From Fimbriimonadaceae bacterium (GTDB taxonomy: Bacteria > Armatimonadota > Fimbriimonadia > Fimbriimonadales > Fimbriimonadaceae), in the NCBI GenBank assembly GCA_019454105.1, contig CP075364.1, positions 1,801,362 through 1,865,361 on the forward strand: a stretch of 64,000 nucleotides of DNA, read 5' to 3'. The translations under genes were made by a program, and so were the position numbers. Below are positions 18,232 through 26,122 of the stretch, one piece after another (the stretch's first letter is position 1; the number at the start of each line of letters is the position of its first letter). Under the pieces are notes generated by a model that ran no database searches, was not told the DNA's origin, and saw nothing but the letters and a program-made list of their open reading frames with translations.

Positions 18232-18821
18232 AACCGCTCGGACAGATCACGGTCGTGTGCGGATCGATGTACGCCGGCAAGAGCGAGGAGCTCATCCGGC
18301 TCGCCCGCCGAGCGCTCTATGCGAAAAAGACGGTGCAGGTCTTCAAGCCGAGCGTTGACCGCCGCTATGACGAGACCATGGTCGTCACCCATATGGGCGT
18401 GCGCCACGAGGCCGTGCCTGTGTCCTCAGTCGATGAACTCCGGTCGAAGGCAAGCCCCGACACTCAAGTCTTCTGCATCGAAGAAGCCCAGTTCTTCGAT
18501 AGCTCGATCGTCGACTTCGCCGTCGAGATGGCCGATGCCGGAAAGGAAGTCGTCCTCGCCGGGCTCGACCAAGACTTCCGGCGAGAGCCATTCGGACCGA
18601 TGCCCGAGCTGCTCTGCGCGGCCGACGAAGTGATCAAGCTCCGAGCGATCTGCGTCAAATGCGGAAGGCCGGCCAGCCACACTTACCGTCAAGTCGACGG
18701 TCGACCGGCCCATCGAGACGACCCGATCGTCCTGATCGGAGCCACCGACTCCTATGAAGCCCGGTGCCGGGCTTGCCACCGTCTTCGGGGCAAACCCAAC
18801 AAGCGCCCGACTACTTCTTGA
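18228..18821 (+). CDS. tdk: Thymidine kinase
   Basis: Phosphorylates thymidine to dTMP in the salvage pathway. It has 197 residues. The P-loop GSMYAGKSEELIRLARR is near the N-terminus, followed by the Walker B-like CIEEAQFF, the lasso region GLDQDFRREPFG, and four zinc cysteines (CVKCGRPASHTYR, CRACH). Start is TTG at 18228, overlapping the fmdB-type stop (TTGA); the next ATG lies inside the P-loop, so it cannot be the start. The 3' end overlaps the convergent secreted-protein gene by 11 bases. Confidence 0.95.
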   Translation: MKPLGQITVVCGSMYAGKSEELIRLARRALYAKKTVQVFKPSVDRRYDETMVVTHMGVRHEAVPVSSVDELRSKASPDTQVFCIEEAQFFDSSIVDFAVEMADAGKEVVLAGLDQDFRREPFGPMPELLCAADEVIKLRAICVKCGRPASHTYRQVDGRPAHRDDPIVLIGATDSYEARCRACHRLRGKPNKRPTTS

Positions 18822-19527
18822 CCAGCGAGACCTTGCCCGAGATGATCTGGCCAGCGATGGGAACGTCCTTCCATTCGCCTTCGTACTTGTGCATCTGGCC
18901 CGTCGCCGGGTGGATCCAGACCGTTCCGGACATTTGGGCCGGGTCGGAACCCGAAGCTTCTCTCGCTTCAACCTTGACCTTGAAGAGCAGGGCGCCGTCC
19001 ACTGTCTCGACACCGGTCACCTCATAACCGATCTCGACCGCCTCGGTACCCTGTTCGCCATTGGCGTCGATCTTCGCTTCCCACTTGTCGCCAGGCCCGA
19101 CCGCCTCACTGGGATAAACGAAGGCTTGGAGGTTGGCCATTCGGCGAACGCTCGCGTCGACCATTTCCCCCTCAAGGGCGGCGACCCTCCCGTCGGGCCC
19201 GACCGTCATCGTCGTCAGAGCCCCGATCTCACCAGGAGCCGGCATTTCGTTCCCGCCGATCACGACGACCCCGTTCTTCTGCTCGCTGCTGACGACGATC
19301 GTCGAGCCAGCGGCCTCTTTGACGGTTTCGACCAGGTCCGCCGTGTATCTCAGCGGCGAGCCGCCAAACTCAGTCTCCACCACCATCGAATAGGTCGTCA
19401 CCTGACCGGTCGTGGCGATCCTTTTGAGCGGCGACTTCGTCACCGTGCTCGCCGTTTGCTCAGGGTTCATCTGGGCTGTCGCGCCCAGGGCCAACAAGCT
19501 CGCTGTCAACATCCATGCCGTCTTCAT
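18811..19527 (-). CDS. Secreted protein of unknown function (DUF6263-like pattern uncertain)
   Basis: A 238-residue protein with a signal peptide (MKTAWMLTASLLALGATAQ). The mature region is a beta-rich domain with alternating hydrophobics (TYSMVVETEFGGSPLRYTADL, VEIGYEVTGVETVDGALLFKV, SGTVWIHPATGQMHKYEGEW), a pattern seen in periplasmic lipid- or lipoprotein-carrier-like folds, but I cannot assign a family. The ATG follows a GAGGAC ribosome site. It is divergent from the DUF2905 gene, with an 84-base shared promoter region. Confidence 0.7.
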   Translation of the reverse strand: MKTAWMLTASLLALGATAQMNPEQTASTVTKSPLKRIATTGQVTTYSMVVETEFGGSPLRYTADLVETVKEAAGSTIVVSSEQKNGVVVIGGNEMPAPGEIGALTTMTVGPDGRVAALEGEMVDASVRRMANLQAFVYPSEAVGPGDKWEAKIDANGEQGTEAVEIGYEVTGVETVDGALLFKVKVEAREASGSDPAQMSGTVWIHPATGQMHKYEGEWKDVPIAGQIISGKVSLVKK

Positions 19528-19577
19528 CGTGTCCTCGTACGGGTACCTTTTACCTGACGTTTCGGAGCTCTTCGGGT

Positions 19578-19606
19578 TTGACTCGGCCAGGTCCTGGAAC
19601 TGCATG
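19578..19606 (+). promoter_or_regulatory. Candidate promoter TTGACT-N17-TGCATG for the DUF2905-HAD-queA operon
   Basis: TTGACT (19578-19583) has good -35 character with exactly 17 bases to TGCATG, a poor -10. The element ends 5 bases before the ATG at 19612, the leaderless geometry seen elsewhere in the window. Confidence 0.35.
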
Positions 19607-19611
19607 GGCTT

Positions 19612-19842
19612 ATGGAGAACTTTGGTCGCACGTTGGTCGTGGTCGGTCTTGGAACCGCCCTTATCGGAGGCGCGCTCTGGGGGATCTCCGCGTTGTTCCC
19701 CCACTTTCGTCCTGGGCGCCTGCCTGGCGACATCGTGATCGAAAGCCCCGAGACGAAAGTCTATGTCCCCATAACCACGATGATCCTCTTGAGCCTTGCC
19801 GCCACGCTCGTCCTGTGGCTGATCGGGACGCTCAAGCGATGA
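19612..19842 (+). CDS. DUF2905-family small membrane protein
   Basis: The 76-residue protein has two hydrophobic helices (TLVVVGLGTALIGGALWGI and ITTMILLSLAATLVLWLIG) separated by the family motif LPGDIVIESPETKVYVP. DUF2905 proteins are widespread and uncharacterised; they commonly sit beside ruvAB/queA genes, consistent with queA two genes downstream here. Its stop overlaps the HAD gene ATG (ATGA). Confidence 0.88.
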   Translation: MENFGRTLVVVGLGTALIGGALWGISALFPHFRPGRLPGDIVIESPETKVYVPITTMILLSLAATLVLWLIGTLKR

Positions 19843-20525
19843 GTCTGGTCGTGAGCTTCGATTGCGCGGAGACGCTCATGAGCGTCGATTGGCAGCCTGC
19901 GGAACTGGCCGTCGATTCCGCCTCGGCCCTGGGGCTTCCAGGGGACGGCGCGCTCTATGACCGCCTCTTGCGCTCGCGGTGGGGGGAGTTCCGTGAACTC
20001 AATTTGTCAGGCAACGTTGGACTGGCCGATCACTTCTGGCGCCGGTTGACCGAAGATTGGGCGGCAAGCCAAGGCTGGTCTCCGGACTTCGTCGAACCTT
20101 TGCTGGCCGAGGCGCACCGCCGGCTCTATTCGGACGATTCCACCGTGTTCCGGGTCTTTGACGACGTCGTGCCGTGCCTCGAGGCCTTGCAGCAAGCAGA
20201 AGTACGGCTCTGTGTGGTCAGCAATTGGGACGTCTCTTTGGAGCGCACGCTGAACTGCTTCGGGCTCCGGCACTTCTTCGAAGCCGTGGTGGCCTCGATG
20301 GTGGTCGGAGTCGAAAAGCCGGATCCCGCGATCTTCCACATCGCGGCGAAGGCGATGGGGTGCCCTGCTTCCTCGATGGTGCATATTGGCGACAACCCGG
20401 TGGACGATCTGATGGGCGCCAAAAACGCGGGGGCCAAGGGTCTCGTGATCGACCGCAGAGGCGGCTCGGACTCAAAGGTCTTTCTCTCGACGCTGACGGC
20501 TTTACCGGAGCGGCTCGGACTGTGA
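19839..20525 (+). CDS. HAD-superfamily hydrolase
   Basis: A 228-residue HAD phosphatase-like protein. Motif I is FDCAETL: the nucleophile Asp is present but the usual acid/base Asp two residues later is Ala, as in several HDHD3-like members. Motif II is CVVSNWDVS, the motif III lysine is in VGVEKPDPAIF, and motif IV is HIGDNPVDDLMGAKNAG. Substrate unknown; the missing second Asp may change activity from efficient phosphatase to another reaction. It overlaps both neighbours (ATGA upstream, GTGA with queA). Confidence 0.88.
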   Translation: MSLVVSFDCAETLMSVDWQPAELAVDSASALGLPGDGALYDRLLRSRWGEFRELNLSGNVGLADHFWRRLTEDWAASQGWSPDFVEPLLAEAHRRLYSDDSTVFRVFDDVVPCLEALQQAEVRLCVVSNWDVSLERTLNCFGLRHFFEAVVASMVVGVEKPDPAIFHIAAKAMGCPASSMVHIGDNPVDDLMGAKNAGAKGLVIDRRGGSDSKVFLSTLTALPERLGL

Positions 20526-21526
20526 CTGTCGAAGACTTCGATTTTGAGCTTCCCGAAGAGCTGATCGCCCAAGTTCCGTTGGAGCCTCGCGACGCGTCGC
20601 GCCTGCTCCACTTGCACCGGGCCACCGGGGCTGTGGCTCATCGCAAGTTCCACGACGTCGTCGAGATCCTGGCCGCCGGCGACCTCCTCGTCTTCAACGA
20701 CACCCGCGTCACGGCCCTGAGGATCTTTGGAAGAAAGGGGAGCGGGGCCAAGGTCGAGGCTCTCGTCCTGAGGCCCGAAGACGAGGGCCATCTCGCTTTG
20801 ACCAAGCCGGCCAAGAAGCTCAGGACGGGCGACAAGCTCGTCTTCGAAGACCGTCTGACTGCCGAAGTTGTGCAAGAGCGAGACGGCGGGCTCCGGGTGC
20901 TCAAGTTCCTTGGAAGCGACGCGTCTGCTGTCCTAACTGAGATCGGCGAGACCCCACTCCCTCCCTACATCCACGAGAAGCTCAAGAACCCGGAGCGATA
21001 TCAGACCGTGCTCGCCAAGACCCCAGGCAGCGCCGCCGCCCCGACAGCCGGGCTCCACTTCACCGAAGACACCCTCGGACGGTTAAGGGCCAAAGGAGTG
21101 AAAACGGCGACGGTCACCCTGGATGTCGGCCTCGACACCTTCCGACCCATTTCGGTGTCGGATCTTGCCGACCACAAGATGCTCGGCGAACGATGCTCAG
21201 CTTCGAGCGAGACGGCCGAACAAGTGCGGCATTGCCGCGGCCGCATTGTCGCCGTCGGAACCACCAGCGTGAGGACCCTTGAAACGCTTGCCACTGGCCA
21301 CAGACAGCTCGAACCTGGCGAGAGGGTCTCCAACCTCTTCGTGACACCCGGATTCGAGTTCAAGGTCATCGACGGGATGTTCACCAACTTCCATTTGCCC
21401 CGCACGACCATGCTCATGATGGTGGCGGCGCTCGTCGGTCGGGACGCCCTGATGAGGGCCTATCACGAAGCCATCGTCGAGCAGTACCGGTTTCTTAGCT
21501 TTGGCGACTCGATGCTCGCGCTCTGA
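20522..21526 (+). CDS. queA: tRNA preQ1(34) S-adenosylmethionine ribosyltransferase-isomerase QueA
   Basis: Converts preQ1 in tRNA to epoxyqueuosine using the ribosyl group of SAM. At 334 residues it is family-typical. Signatures: FDFELPEELIAQVPLEPRDASRLL, FNDTRVTALRIFGRK, GETPLPPYI, AAPTAGLHFTEDTL, VGTTSVRTLE, FVTPGFEFKVIDGMFTNFHLP. The GTG start overlaps the HAD stop. tgt and queG are not in view. Confidence 0.96.
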   Translation: MTVEDFDFELPEELIAQVPLEPRDASRLLHLHRATGAVAHRKFHDVVEILAAGDLLVFNDTRVTALRIFGRKGSGAKVEALVLRPEDEGHLALTKPAKKLRTGDKLVFEDRLTAEVVQERDGGLRVLKFLGSDASAVLTEIGETPLPPYIHEKLKNPERYQTVLAKTPGSAAAPTAGLHFTEDTLGRLRAKGVKTATVTLDVGLDTFRPISVSDLADHKMLGERCSASSETAEQVRHCRGRIVAVGTTSVRTLETLATGHRQLEPGERVSNLFVTPGFEFKVIDGMFTNFHLPRTTMLMMVAALVGRDALMRAYHEAIVEQYRFLSFGDSMLAL

Positions 21527-21534
21527 AAAACGGC

Positions 21535-21565
21535 TTGACCTAGGGGCCAATGAAAGATGTATGAT
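21535..21565 (+). promoter_or_regulatory. Candidate promoter TTGACC-N19-TATGAT
   Basis: TTGACC (21535-21540) and TATGAT (21560-21565), spacer 19 bases, lie between queA and the HTH gene. The -10 ends 11 bases before the ATG, so the predicted leader is about five bases. Confidence 0.5.
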
Positions 21566-21576
21566 GTTTCACAGAC

Positions 21577-22116
21577 ATGATGCCAAACTCCAGGCAGTTC
21601 GACCCTCTCGCCTATATTGAGAGCGCCTTCCTGGACACCAACCCGCAAGGGGTTGGCGCCCCCCAGGCAGGTCAGACCAAGCCCAAGGAGGCCAAACCTT
21701 CGGCAGTCAGGTTCCGCAAAACGGCGATGAGCGCGCCGAGGCCGCGCCGGTCGAAAGAGAGCCCGATCGAGACGCCAATAGGCGCCGAGTTCCGCGAGCT
21801 CTTGGAGCACCTCCCCAGAAACCTCGAGTTCCTTGGGAAGTTCTTCAACGACTCGGTGACGTCGCACTACTACAACGGGGACTTCAAGGAATCGCGAGAG
21901 GACCTGATCCGTCGGCTCGTGGATCCCGAACTCACGTTGGAAGAAGCGGCCCGGTTGCTCGGGGTGTGCCCGACCACGGTGCGGCGCTATACGAACCGTG
22001 GTTGGCTGGCGCACCACCGGACGTCCGGCGGCCAGCGACGGTTCCGACTCAGCGGCCTCGTCCGGTTCGTCGACGAGCACGCCCGCTTTCCCGAGGGCGG
22101 GGCCGGCCAGTCCTGA
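21577..22116 (+). CDS. MerR/excisionase-type helix-turn-helix DNA-binding protein
   Basis: This 179-residue protein has an HTH at residues ~125-175: LTLEEAARLLGVCPTTVRRYTNRGWLAHHRT followed by GGQRRFRLSGLVRFVDEH, the winged pattern of MerR_1/HTH_17 domains. The N-terminal 70 residues are Pro/Lys-rich and probably disordered; residues 75-120 form a helical segment without known similarity. No effector or recombinase domain and no integrase nearby, so a chromosomal regulator is more likely than a phage excisionase. Confidence 0.8.
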   Translation: MMPNSRQFDPLAYIESAFLDTNPQGVGAPQAGQTKPKEAKPSAVRFRKTAMSAPRPRRSKESPIETPIGAEFRELLEHLPRNLEFLGKFFNDSVTSHYYNGDFKESREDLIRRLVDPELTLEEAARLLGVCPTTVRRYTNRGWLAHHRTSGGQRRFRLSGLVRFVDEHARFPEGGAGQS

Positions 22117-22144
22117 GGGACGGGCCAGGTAACCTCCCTCCATC

Positions 22145-23320
22145 ATGCGCGGGTTGAAAGTCGCTGTCTTCTCCGACAGCGCGTCGCCTGTCGCCAACGG
22201 GGTCAGTGTCAGCATCGACACCCTGATCGCGGCCCTACGCCGTCGGGGCCATAGCGTCCATCTTTACACCTCCCGGTTCCCTGGCCACGTCGATTCTGAC
22301 CCCAATGTCCACCGGTTCCCATCGATCCGGTCGCCATGGACCGGCGACTACCCTCTCGCTGTGCCGCCCTTTTATCCCTGGTTCGCCGAGTTTCAGCGCC
22401 AAGGCTTCGACGTGGTCCACACCCACACGCCTTTCACGGTCGGGTTTGTCGGGCTTCGATGGGCCGAATCGACGGAGACCCCGATCGTGGCCACTTATCA
22501 CACGCATTACGACAAATACGTGCACTACATGCCGTTCTTCCCTCGCCGGTACCTCCGGTACAAAGTGGCCAAGCACACTCACTTCTACTACAATTCGGTC
22601 TCCCATGTGGTCACGCCGAGCGACGCCTCTCGGCGGTGGCTCCTGCGCCATTCCGTCTCCACACCCGTCACGGTCATCCCGACTGGTGTCCCCGAGCCCA
22701 AGATGTTCGACCGATCAGAACTTCGCTTGGAACTGGGCGCCGATCCCAACACTCGGGTGTTGCTATACGTGGGCCGGATCGCGGTCGAGAAGAACATCCG
22801 GCTCATCCTGGAGGCTGCCCAGACCGTGCTCAGACAGCGGAGCGACGCCGTTTTGTGGATCGTCGGCGACGGCCCGGCACGATCCGGCTTCACCGAAGAA
22901 GCCCGGATCTTGGGGATCGGGGACAGGACTGTGTTCTGGGGCTCCGTCCCGCGTCACGAAGTCGACCGGTTCTACGCGGCAGCCGACGTCTTCGTCTTTG
23001 CTTCCATGACGGAGACTCAGGGTCTCGTGGTCACTGAAGCGATGACTTATGGGCTCCCGGCGGTCGTGGTTCAAGGCGGCGGGGCTTCGCAGGCCGTGGC
23101 GGACGGGGCCTCCGGGTTCATCGTCCCGAACAATCCTGAAGACATGGCCTCTCACGTGCTTGGATTGCTGGACGACGACACGCTCTACGCTGCTGTTTCT
23201 CGGACGGCCAGGCATGACGGTCTCAATCTGACGGTAGGGGCCATGGCGGGCAAAATCGAGTCCCTCTACCGCCAAGTGATCGGCCCGACCCACCGGACCG
23301 AGGCGGTGAGCGTCCATTAG
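22145..23320 (+). CDS. Glycosyltransferase family 4, glycolipid-type
   Basis: The 391-residue GT-B enzyme begins with the donor/acceptor loop VAVFSDSASPVANGVSVSIDTL, typical of 1,2-diacylglycerol or phosphatidylinositol glycosyltransferases. Also visible: VVHTHTPFTVGFVGL, YHTHYDKYVHYMP, VIPTGVP, LLYVGRIAVEKN and the E-x7-E motif in SMTETQGLVVTEAM. It probably adds a hexose to a membrane lipid at the inner leaflet; the exact acceptor is inference. TAACCT nine bases before the ATG is a candidate -10. Confidence 0.9.
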   Translation: MRGLKVAVFSDSASPVANGVSVSIDTLIAALRRRGHSVHLYTSRFPGHVDSDPNVHRFPSIRSPWTGDYPLAVPPFYPWFAEFQRQGFDVVHTHTPFTVGFVGLRWAESTETPIVATYHTHYDKYVHYMPFFPRRYLRYKVAKHTHFYYNSVSHVVTPSDASRRWLLRHSVSTPVTVIPTGVPEPKMFDRSELRLELGADPNTRVLLYVGRIAVEKNIRLILEAAQTVLRQRSDAVLWIVGDGPARSGFTEEARILGIGDRTVFWGSVPRHEVDRFYAAADVFVFASMTETQGLVVTEAMTYGLPAVVVQGGGASQAVADGASGFIVPNNPEDMASHVLGLLDDDTLYAAVSRTARHDGLNLTVGAMAGKIESLYRQVIGPTHRTEAVSVH

Positions 23321-23363
23321 GGCCCCCAAGGGTCTCGCGGCCTACGGTTGGGTCGTCGCCCTC

Positions 23364-24278
23364 TTGTTCGCGGCCCGCATCCTCTTGGGGACGGCGCTCT
23401 TTCCACCGGCCGTGGCGACCGTACTCGTCTTTGTCGTCTCTGTCGCCTTCGTCGCACTTCCGATCTATGGGCTCTTTCAGGCGGCGGCCCACCCGTGGAG
23501 CCCGAAGCCGGCATGGCTGCTGCTTGTTGGCGGGGCTCTGATCCACGCCGCAGCGGCCTTCCTCTTGAGGGCTATGCCGCCGTTCGGCCTTCCGTCCGTG
23601 ATCGTGGAGGCTCTCGGGCAAGTCGGACTTTCCGGATGGACGTTGGGCCTAGGCGTCCTTGTCGCGATGCTGATCAAGGACAAGAACATGATCCTCCCGA
23701 TCGCCGTGTTCCTGGCTGGATTCGACATGTTCTTGGTCTTCAGTCCCATGGGGCCAACGGCCAAGATCATCGAGGCCCAACCTGAGGTGTTCCAGTCGAT
23801 CGCGATGAGCGTCCCTGCTCCTCGCCCCATGGGCCCCGAGGCGCCGACCGGGGCCGCTGTTCAACCGATGGCCTTCGTCGGGCCTGCCGATCTCTTCTTC
23901 GTCACCACCTTTTTCGTCTGCCTGTACAGGTTCAAGATGCGTGTCGCGGCCACGGCCAGGTGGTTGGTGCCCGTCATGGCGGCTTACTTGCTCGTCGTCC
24001 TGTTGCCGACCGGGCTGAGCATGTTGCCTGCCCTCGTACCGATCGGTGCGACGGTCCTCCTAGTCAACCGCGGCGAGTTCAAGCTTTCGAGGGACGAGGC
24101 CATCGGCACGGCTCTGGCCGTTGGACTCGCCATCATCTTGGCCGGGTATGGCGTCTACTCCCGGATCACTCACAAGAGGCCAGAATCGCAGACTGCGCCT
24201 TCGAACGCGGCTCCCGTCCCAGATGCCGCAGCACTTCCAGCGACGCGCGCGCCAGCCGGTGCTGATCGATCCCGGTAG
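23364..24278 (+). CDS. Multi-pass membrane protein, unknown
   Basis: At least 304 residues with about seven hydrophobic helices and a low-complexity Pro/Ala tail. I recognise no family. The TTG at 23364 cuts into the first helix. In the same frame, ATT at 23316-23318 immediately before the GT4 stop would give RAPKGLAAYGWVVALLFAARIL, a complete first helix; no ATG/GTG/TTG lies between. The true start is therefore uncertain and may be a rare ATT coupled to the glycosyltransferase. The last 113 bases run antisense to the end of the HMG-CoA lyase gene. Confidence 0.7.
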   Translation: MFAARILLGTALFPPAVATVLVFVVSVAFVALPIYGLFQAAAHPWSPKPAWLLLVGGALIHAAAAFLLRAMPPFGLPSVIVEALGQVGLSGWTLGLGVLVAMLIKDKNMILPIAVFLAGFDMFLVFSPMGPTAKIIEAQPEVFQSIAMSVPAPRPMGPEAPTGAAVQPMAFVGPADLFFVTTFFVCLYRFKMRVAATARWLVPVMAAYLLVVLLPTGLSMLPALVPIGATVLLVNRGEFKLSRDEAIGTALAVGLAIILAGYGVYSRITHKRPESQTAPSNAAPVPDAAALPATRAPAGADRSR

Positions 24279-25050
24279 CGATCCCTGATCTCTCCAAGAA
24301 ATAGACCAAGTCTTCGGTCGCGAGGTTGCCGCCGGCGCCAGGAGCGTACGGGCAACCGCCCAAACCGCCTGCGCTCGCGTCGAACGCCCGATACCCCAGC
24401 TCGATCGCCTGGGCCACATTGGCCACAGCAGTCCCCCGCGTGTCGTGGAAGTGCCAAGCCACCTTTGACGGTTCGACTCCCAAGACCTCATGGAGCGCCC
24501 GGACCTCCTTGGGCGCCGCGGCCCCGATCGTATCGCCAATCGAAACCTCGTCGACGCCAAGGGCCGCCAAACGCCCGACCACGCCAGCCGTCGCCTCCGG
24601 GTCGATCCGGCCCGCATAAGGGCACTCGAAAGCAGTACTCACATAGCCCCGTGCCCAACCACTTGGACGGGCGGAACGGAACACCGTCAGGATTTCCCCG
24701 AAGACCGCCAGGGACTCCTCGATAGACATATTGATGTTCTTGTGGGTGAAAGCGTCGCTGGCGGCCGTGAACACCGCGATCCGATCGACTCCGCACTCCA
24801 AAGCGCGTTCAAGCCCCTTGAGATTCGGCACCAAAGCCGAGAACAAGGTTCCGGCAGGCAGCTGGGCCCACAACTCGGCCGCATCGCCAAGTTGAGGCAC
24901 CCACTTCGGCGAGACGAAGCTGGTCGCTTCGATCTCTTGCAGCCCGGCTTCGGCAAGAAGGGCCACGAACCGGGCTTTGAGCCCGGTCGGAACGGTGAGC
25001 TTTTCGTTTTGAAGCCCGTCCCGAGGGCCGACTTCAATGATACGGACCAT
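24166..25050 (-). CDS. mvaB: Hydroxymethylglutaryl-CoA lyase
   Basis: Cleaves HMG-CoA to acetoacetate and acetyl-CoA, the last step of leucine degradation. It has 294 residues. Signatures: EVGPRDGLQNE at the N-terminus, EATSFVSPKWVPQ, the metal-binding HFHDTRG, and the loop GLGGCPYAPGAGGN holding the catalytic cysteine. Start ATG at 25050 is chosen because TAGAAT (25058-25063) ends 7 bases upstream; ATG at 25059 would give three extra residues but lies inside that box. No ribosome site is visible. It is preceded by a terminator that separates it from the upstream operon. Confidence 0.93.
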   Translation of the reverse strand: MVRIIEVGPRDGLQNEKLTVPTGLKARFVALLAEAGLQEIEATSFVSPKWVPQLGDAAELWAQLPAGTLFSALVPNLKGLERALECGVDRIAVFTAASDAFTHKNINMSIEESLAVFGEILTVFRSARPSGWARGYVSTAFECPYAGRIDPEATAGVVGRLAALGVDEVSIGDTIGAAAPKEVRALHEVLGVEPSKVAWHFHDTRGTAVANVAQAIELGYRAFDASAGGLGGCPYAPGAGGNLATEDLVYFLERSGIATGIDQHRLARASLEVLRHLGREPRSKAQSAILASCE

Positions 25051-25057
25051 CTGGGCC

Positions 25058-25063
25058 ATTCTA
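25058..25063 (-). promoter_or_regulatory. -10 element TAGAAT for mvaB
   Basis: TAGAAT on the minus strand, immediately after the terminator U tract and 7 bases before the mvaB ATG at 25050. It predicts a leaderless mvaB message independent of the upstream transcript. Confidence 0.45.
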
Positions 25064-25066
25064 AAC

Positions 25067-25094
25067 AAAAAAACGGCTCCGGTTCCCGGAGCCG
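25067..25094 (-). terminator. Intrinsic terminator upstream of mvaB
   Basis: Minus strand: perfect 9-bp stem CGGCTCCGG with CCGGAGCCG (25074-25094), 3-base loop, followed by seven U residues (25067-25073). This is the best canonical intrinsic terminator in the window; it ends the transcript from the intergenic RNA region, not mvaB. Confidence 0.9.
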
Positions 25095-25238
25095 CGCACT
25101 TTCATCTCTTTCAGGGAAGATCCCTCACTGACGCCATGCTTTGCAGGTCGTCGCAAGGTTCACTCTTGCTTGGAAACGCCGCTGTTCTAGCCCTCCGAAC
25201 CCTGGTCAGGGGTCCGTCTATAGCTGCTTCCAGAGATG
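25067..25238 (-). ncRNA. Candidate structured small RNA (about 165-170 nt) ending in an intrinsic terminator
   Basis: The 230-base gap between a hypothetical gene and mvaB has no coding potential that I can support. On the minus strand a TATAGT hexamer (25239-25244) could start a transcript near 25235. Its first bases CATCTCT pair with AGAGATG just before the terminator, and the adjacent GGAAG pairs with CTTCC, giving a closing stem that joins both ends. Local hairpins include GCAAG/CTTGC and AGGGA/TCCCT. Length, closed ends and terminator resemble 6S RNA, but I could not confirm the 6S central bubble. A cis-regulatory leader for mvaB is the alternative. Confidence 0.45.
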
Positions 25239-25299
25239 ACTATACCAGGAAGCGGGTCCAGTCATGAGACTCTTTCTATCGAATCGCTAGACCTAAGGT

Positions 25300-25689
25300 T
25301 CAACGGGTCGCAATAACTCGCATAACTACTGTCACAAAAACGCCAGCCGTCACGCACAAATACCGGCCTTCGAACCCGACCTCAGTGTCACGAAACGTGT
25401 GGGAAGCCCGCTCTGATTGTGCTGTGACCGAAGACCAAACAGTCCCCAGATCGACCTGCACCATCTCCGTGACGCGCTTTGAAAGCATGAAGCTGGAGTG
25501 GATTTGGATCATCGGGTCCAAGCCCTCCATGACGTCTGCCTTGGCGACCCTCAGGTAGGCCAGGCGGGTGAGTTCTTCGAGCAACCTTTTGCGGAAGTCT
25601 GATCGTTGCCAGTTGTCGGCGGGGGTGTACGCGGCCAAGTAGTCGGCCAGCCTCTTGGTGTACTGACTTGGATCGACTCGGTCACTCAT
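25300..25689 (-). CDS. Hypothetical protein (129 aa), last gene of the E2-amidotransferase-BCCP operon
   Basis: The 129-residue protein has a helical N-terminal part (VDPSQYTKRLADYLAAYTPADNWQRSDFRKRLLEELTRLAYLRVAKADVMEG) and a C-terminal hydrophobic stretch (YLCVTAGVFVTVVMRVIATR). I do not recognise it. Its ATG overlaps the biotin-carrier stop (ATGA), so it is co-translated with it. It could be a small partner of the carboxylase, but nothing in the sequence proves this. Confidence 0.6.
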   Translation of the reverse strand: MSDRVDPSQYTKRLADYLAAYTPADNWQRSDFRKRLLEELTRLAYLRVAKADVMEGLDPMIQIHSSFMLSKRVTEMVQVDLGTVWSSVTAQSERASHTFRDTEVGFEGRYLCVTAGVFVTVVMRVIATR

Positions 25690-26122
25690 TGACTTCGTCT
25701 ATATGGACCAGGAGTTGGCCCGCTGTGACCTGGTCGCCCTTGGCCACCGGCACACGGGTCACGATCCCTTGATAAGGGGCCAGGATCGGCTGTTGCATCT
25801 TCATCGCCTCGACCACCAAGAGCTTCTGGCCGGAGACGACCGAATCGCCAGGGGCCACATACACTTCGACGATCTGACCGGGCATTGGGGCGCAGGCGTC
25901 ACCAAGATTCGTCGCATGCTTGCTTCGCCTGGAAGACGTCTTGGGCTCGATCTTGAACACTCGTCCTTGAAACGAAACCCAGACTGTTTCTCCCGACCGT
26001 ACCGTCAGGGCCGACTTCACGGCCCCCTCGTCGCGCACCCACCACCGGTCGGCCGACCATTCGATCTTCACGCTCCCGAATTCAGGAGCGTCCGCGTCAG
26101 TTCCGTTTACCAAGTACCGCAA
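25682..26122 (-). CDS. Biotin carboxyl carrier (biotinyl-lipoyl) protein
   Basis: About 146 residues. The C-terminal 75 residues are a biotinyl domain: PMPGQIVEVYVAPGDSVVSGQKLLVVEAMKMQQPILAPYQGIV, with the biotin-accepting Lys in EAMKM. The N-terminal half is beta-rich (RYLVNGTDADAPEFG) as in carriers of acyl-CoA carboxylases. The TTG at 26122 is preferred because GGAG lies seven bases upstream; a GTG at 26152 would overlap the amidotransferase gene by 46 bases. Carboxylase and carboxyltransferase subunits are not adjacent. Given HMG-CoA lyase nearby, methylcrotonyl-CoA carboxylase is possible, as is propionyl- or acetyl-CoA carboxylase. Confidence 0.85.
   Translation of the reverse strand: MRYLVNGTDADAPEFGSVKIEWSADRWWVRDEGAVKSALTVRSGETVWVSFQGRVFKIEPKTSSRRSKHATNLGDACAPMPGQIVEVYVAPGDSVVSGQKLLVVEAMKMQQPILAPYQGIVTRVPVAKGDQVTAGQLLVHIDEVNE

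Noticed and set aside
21577-22116. Phage excisionase
   Set aside because: No integrase, attachment repeats or other phage genes nearby; long N-terminal region is unlike short Xis proteins.
25100-25240. SRP RNA or tmRNA reading of the intergenic RNA (GGAAGCAGC occurs near its 5' end)
   Set aside because: The SRP apical loop with GGAA and the paired CAGG arm is absent, and tmRNA would need twice the length and a tRNA-like end.
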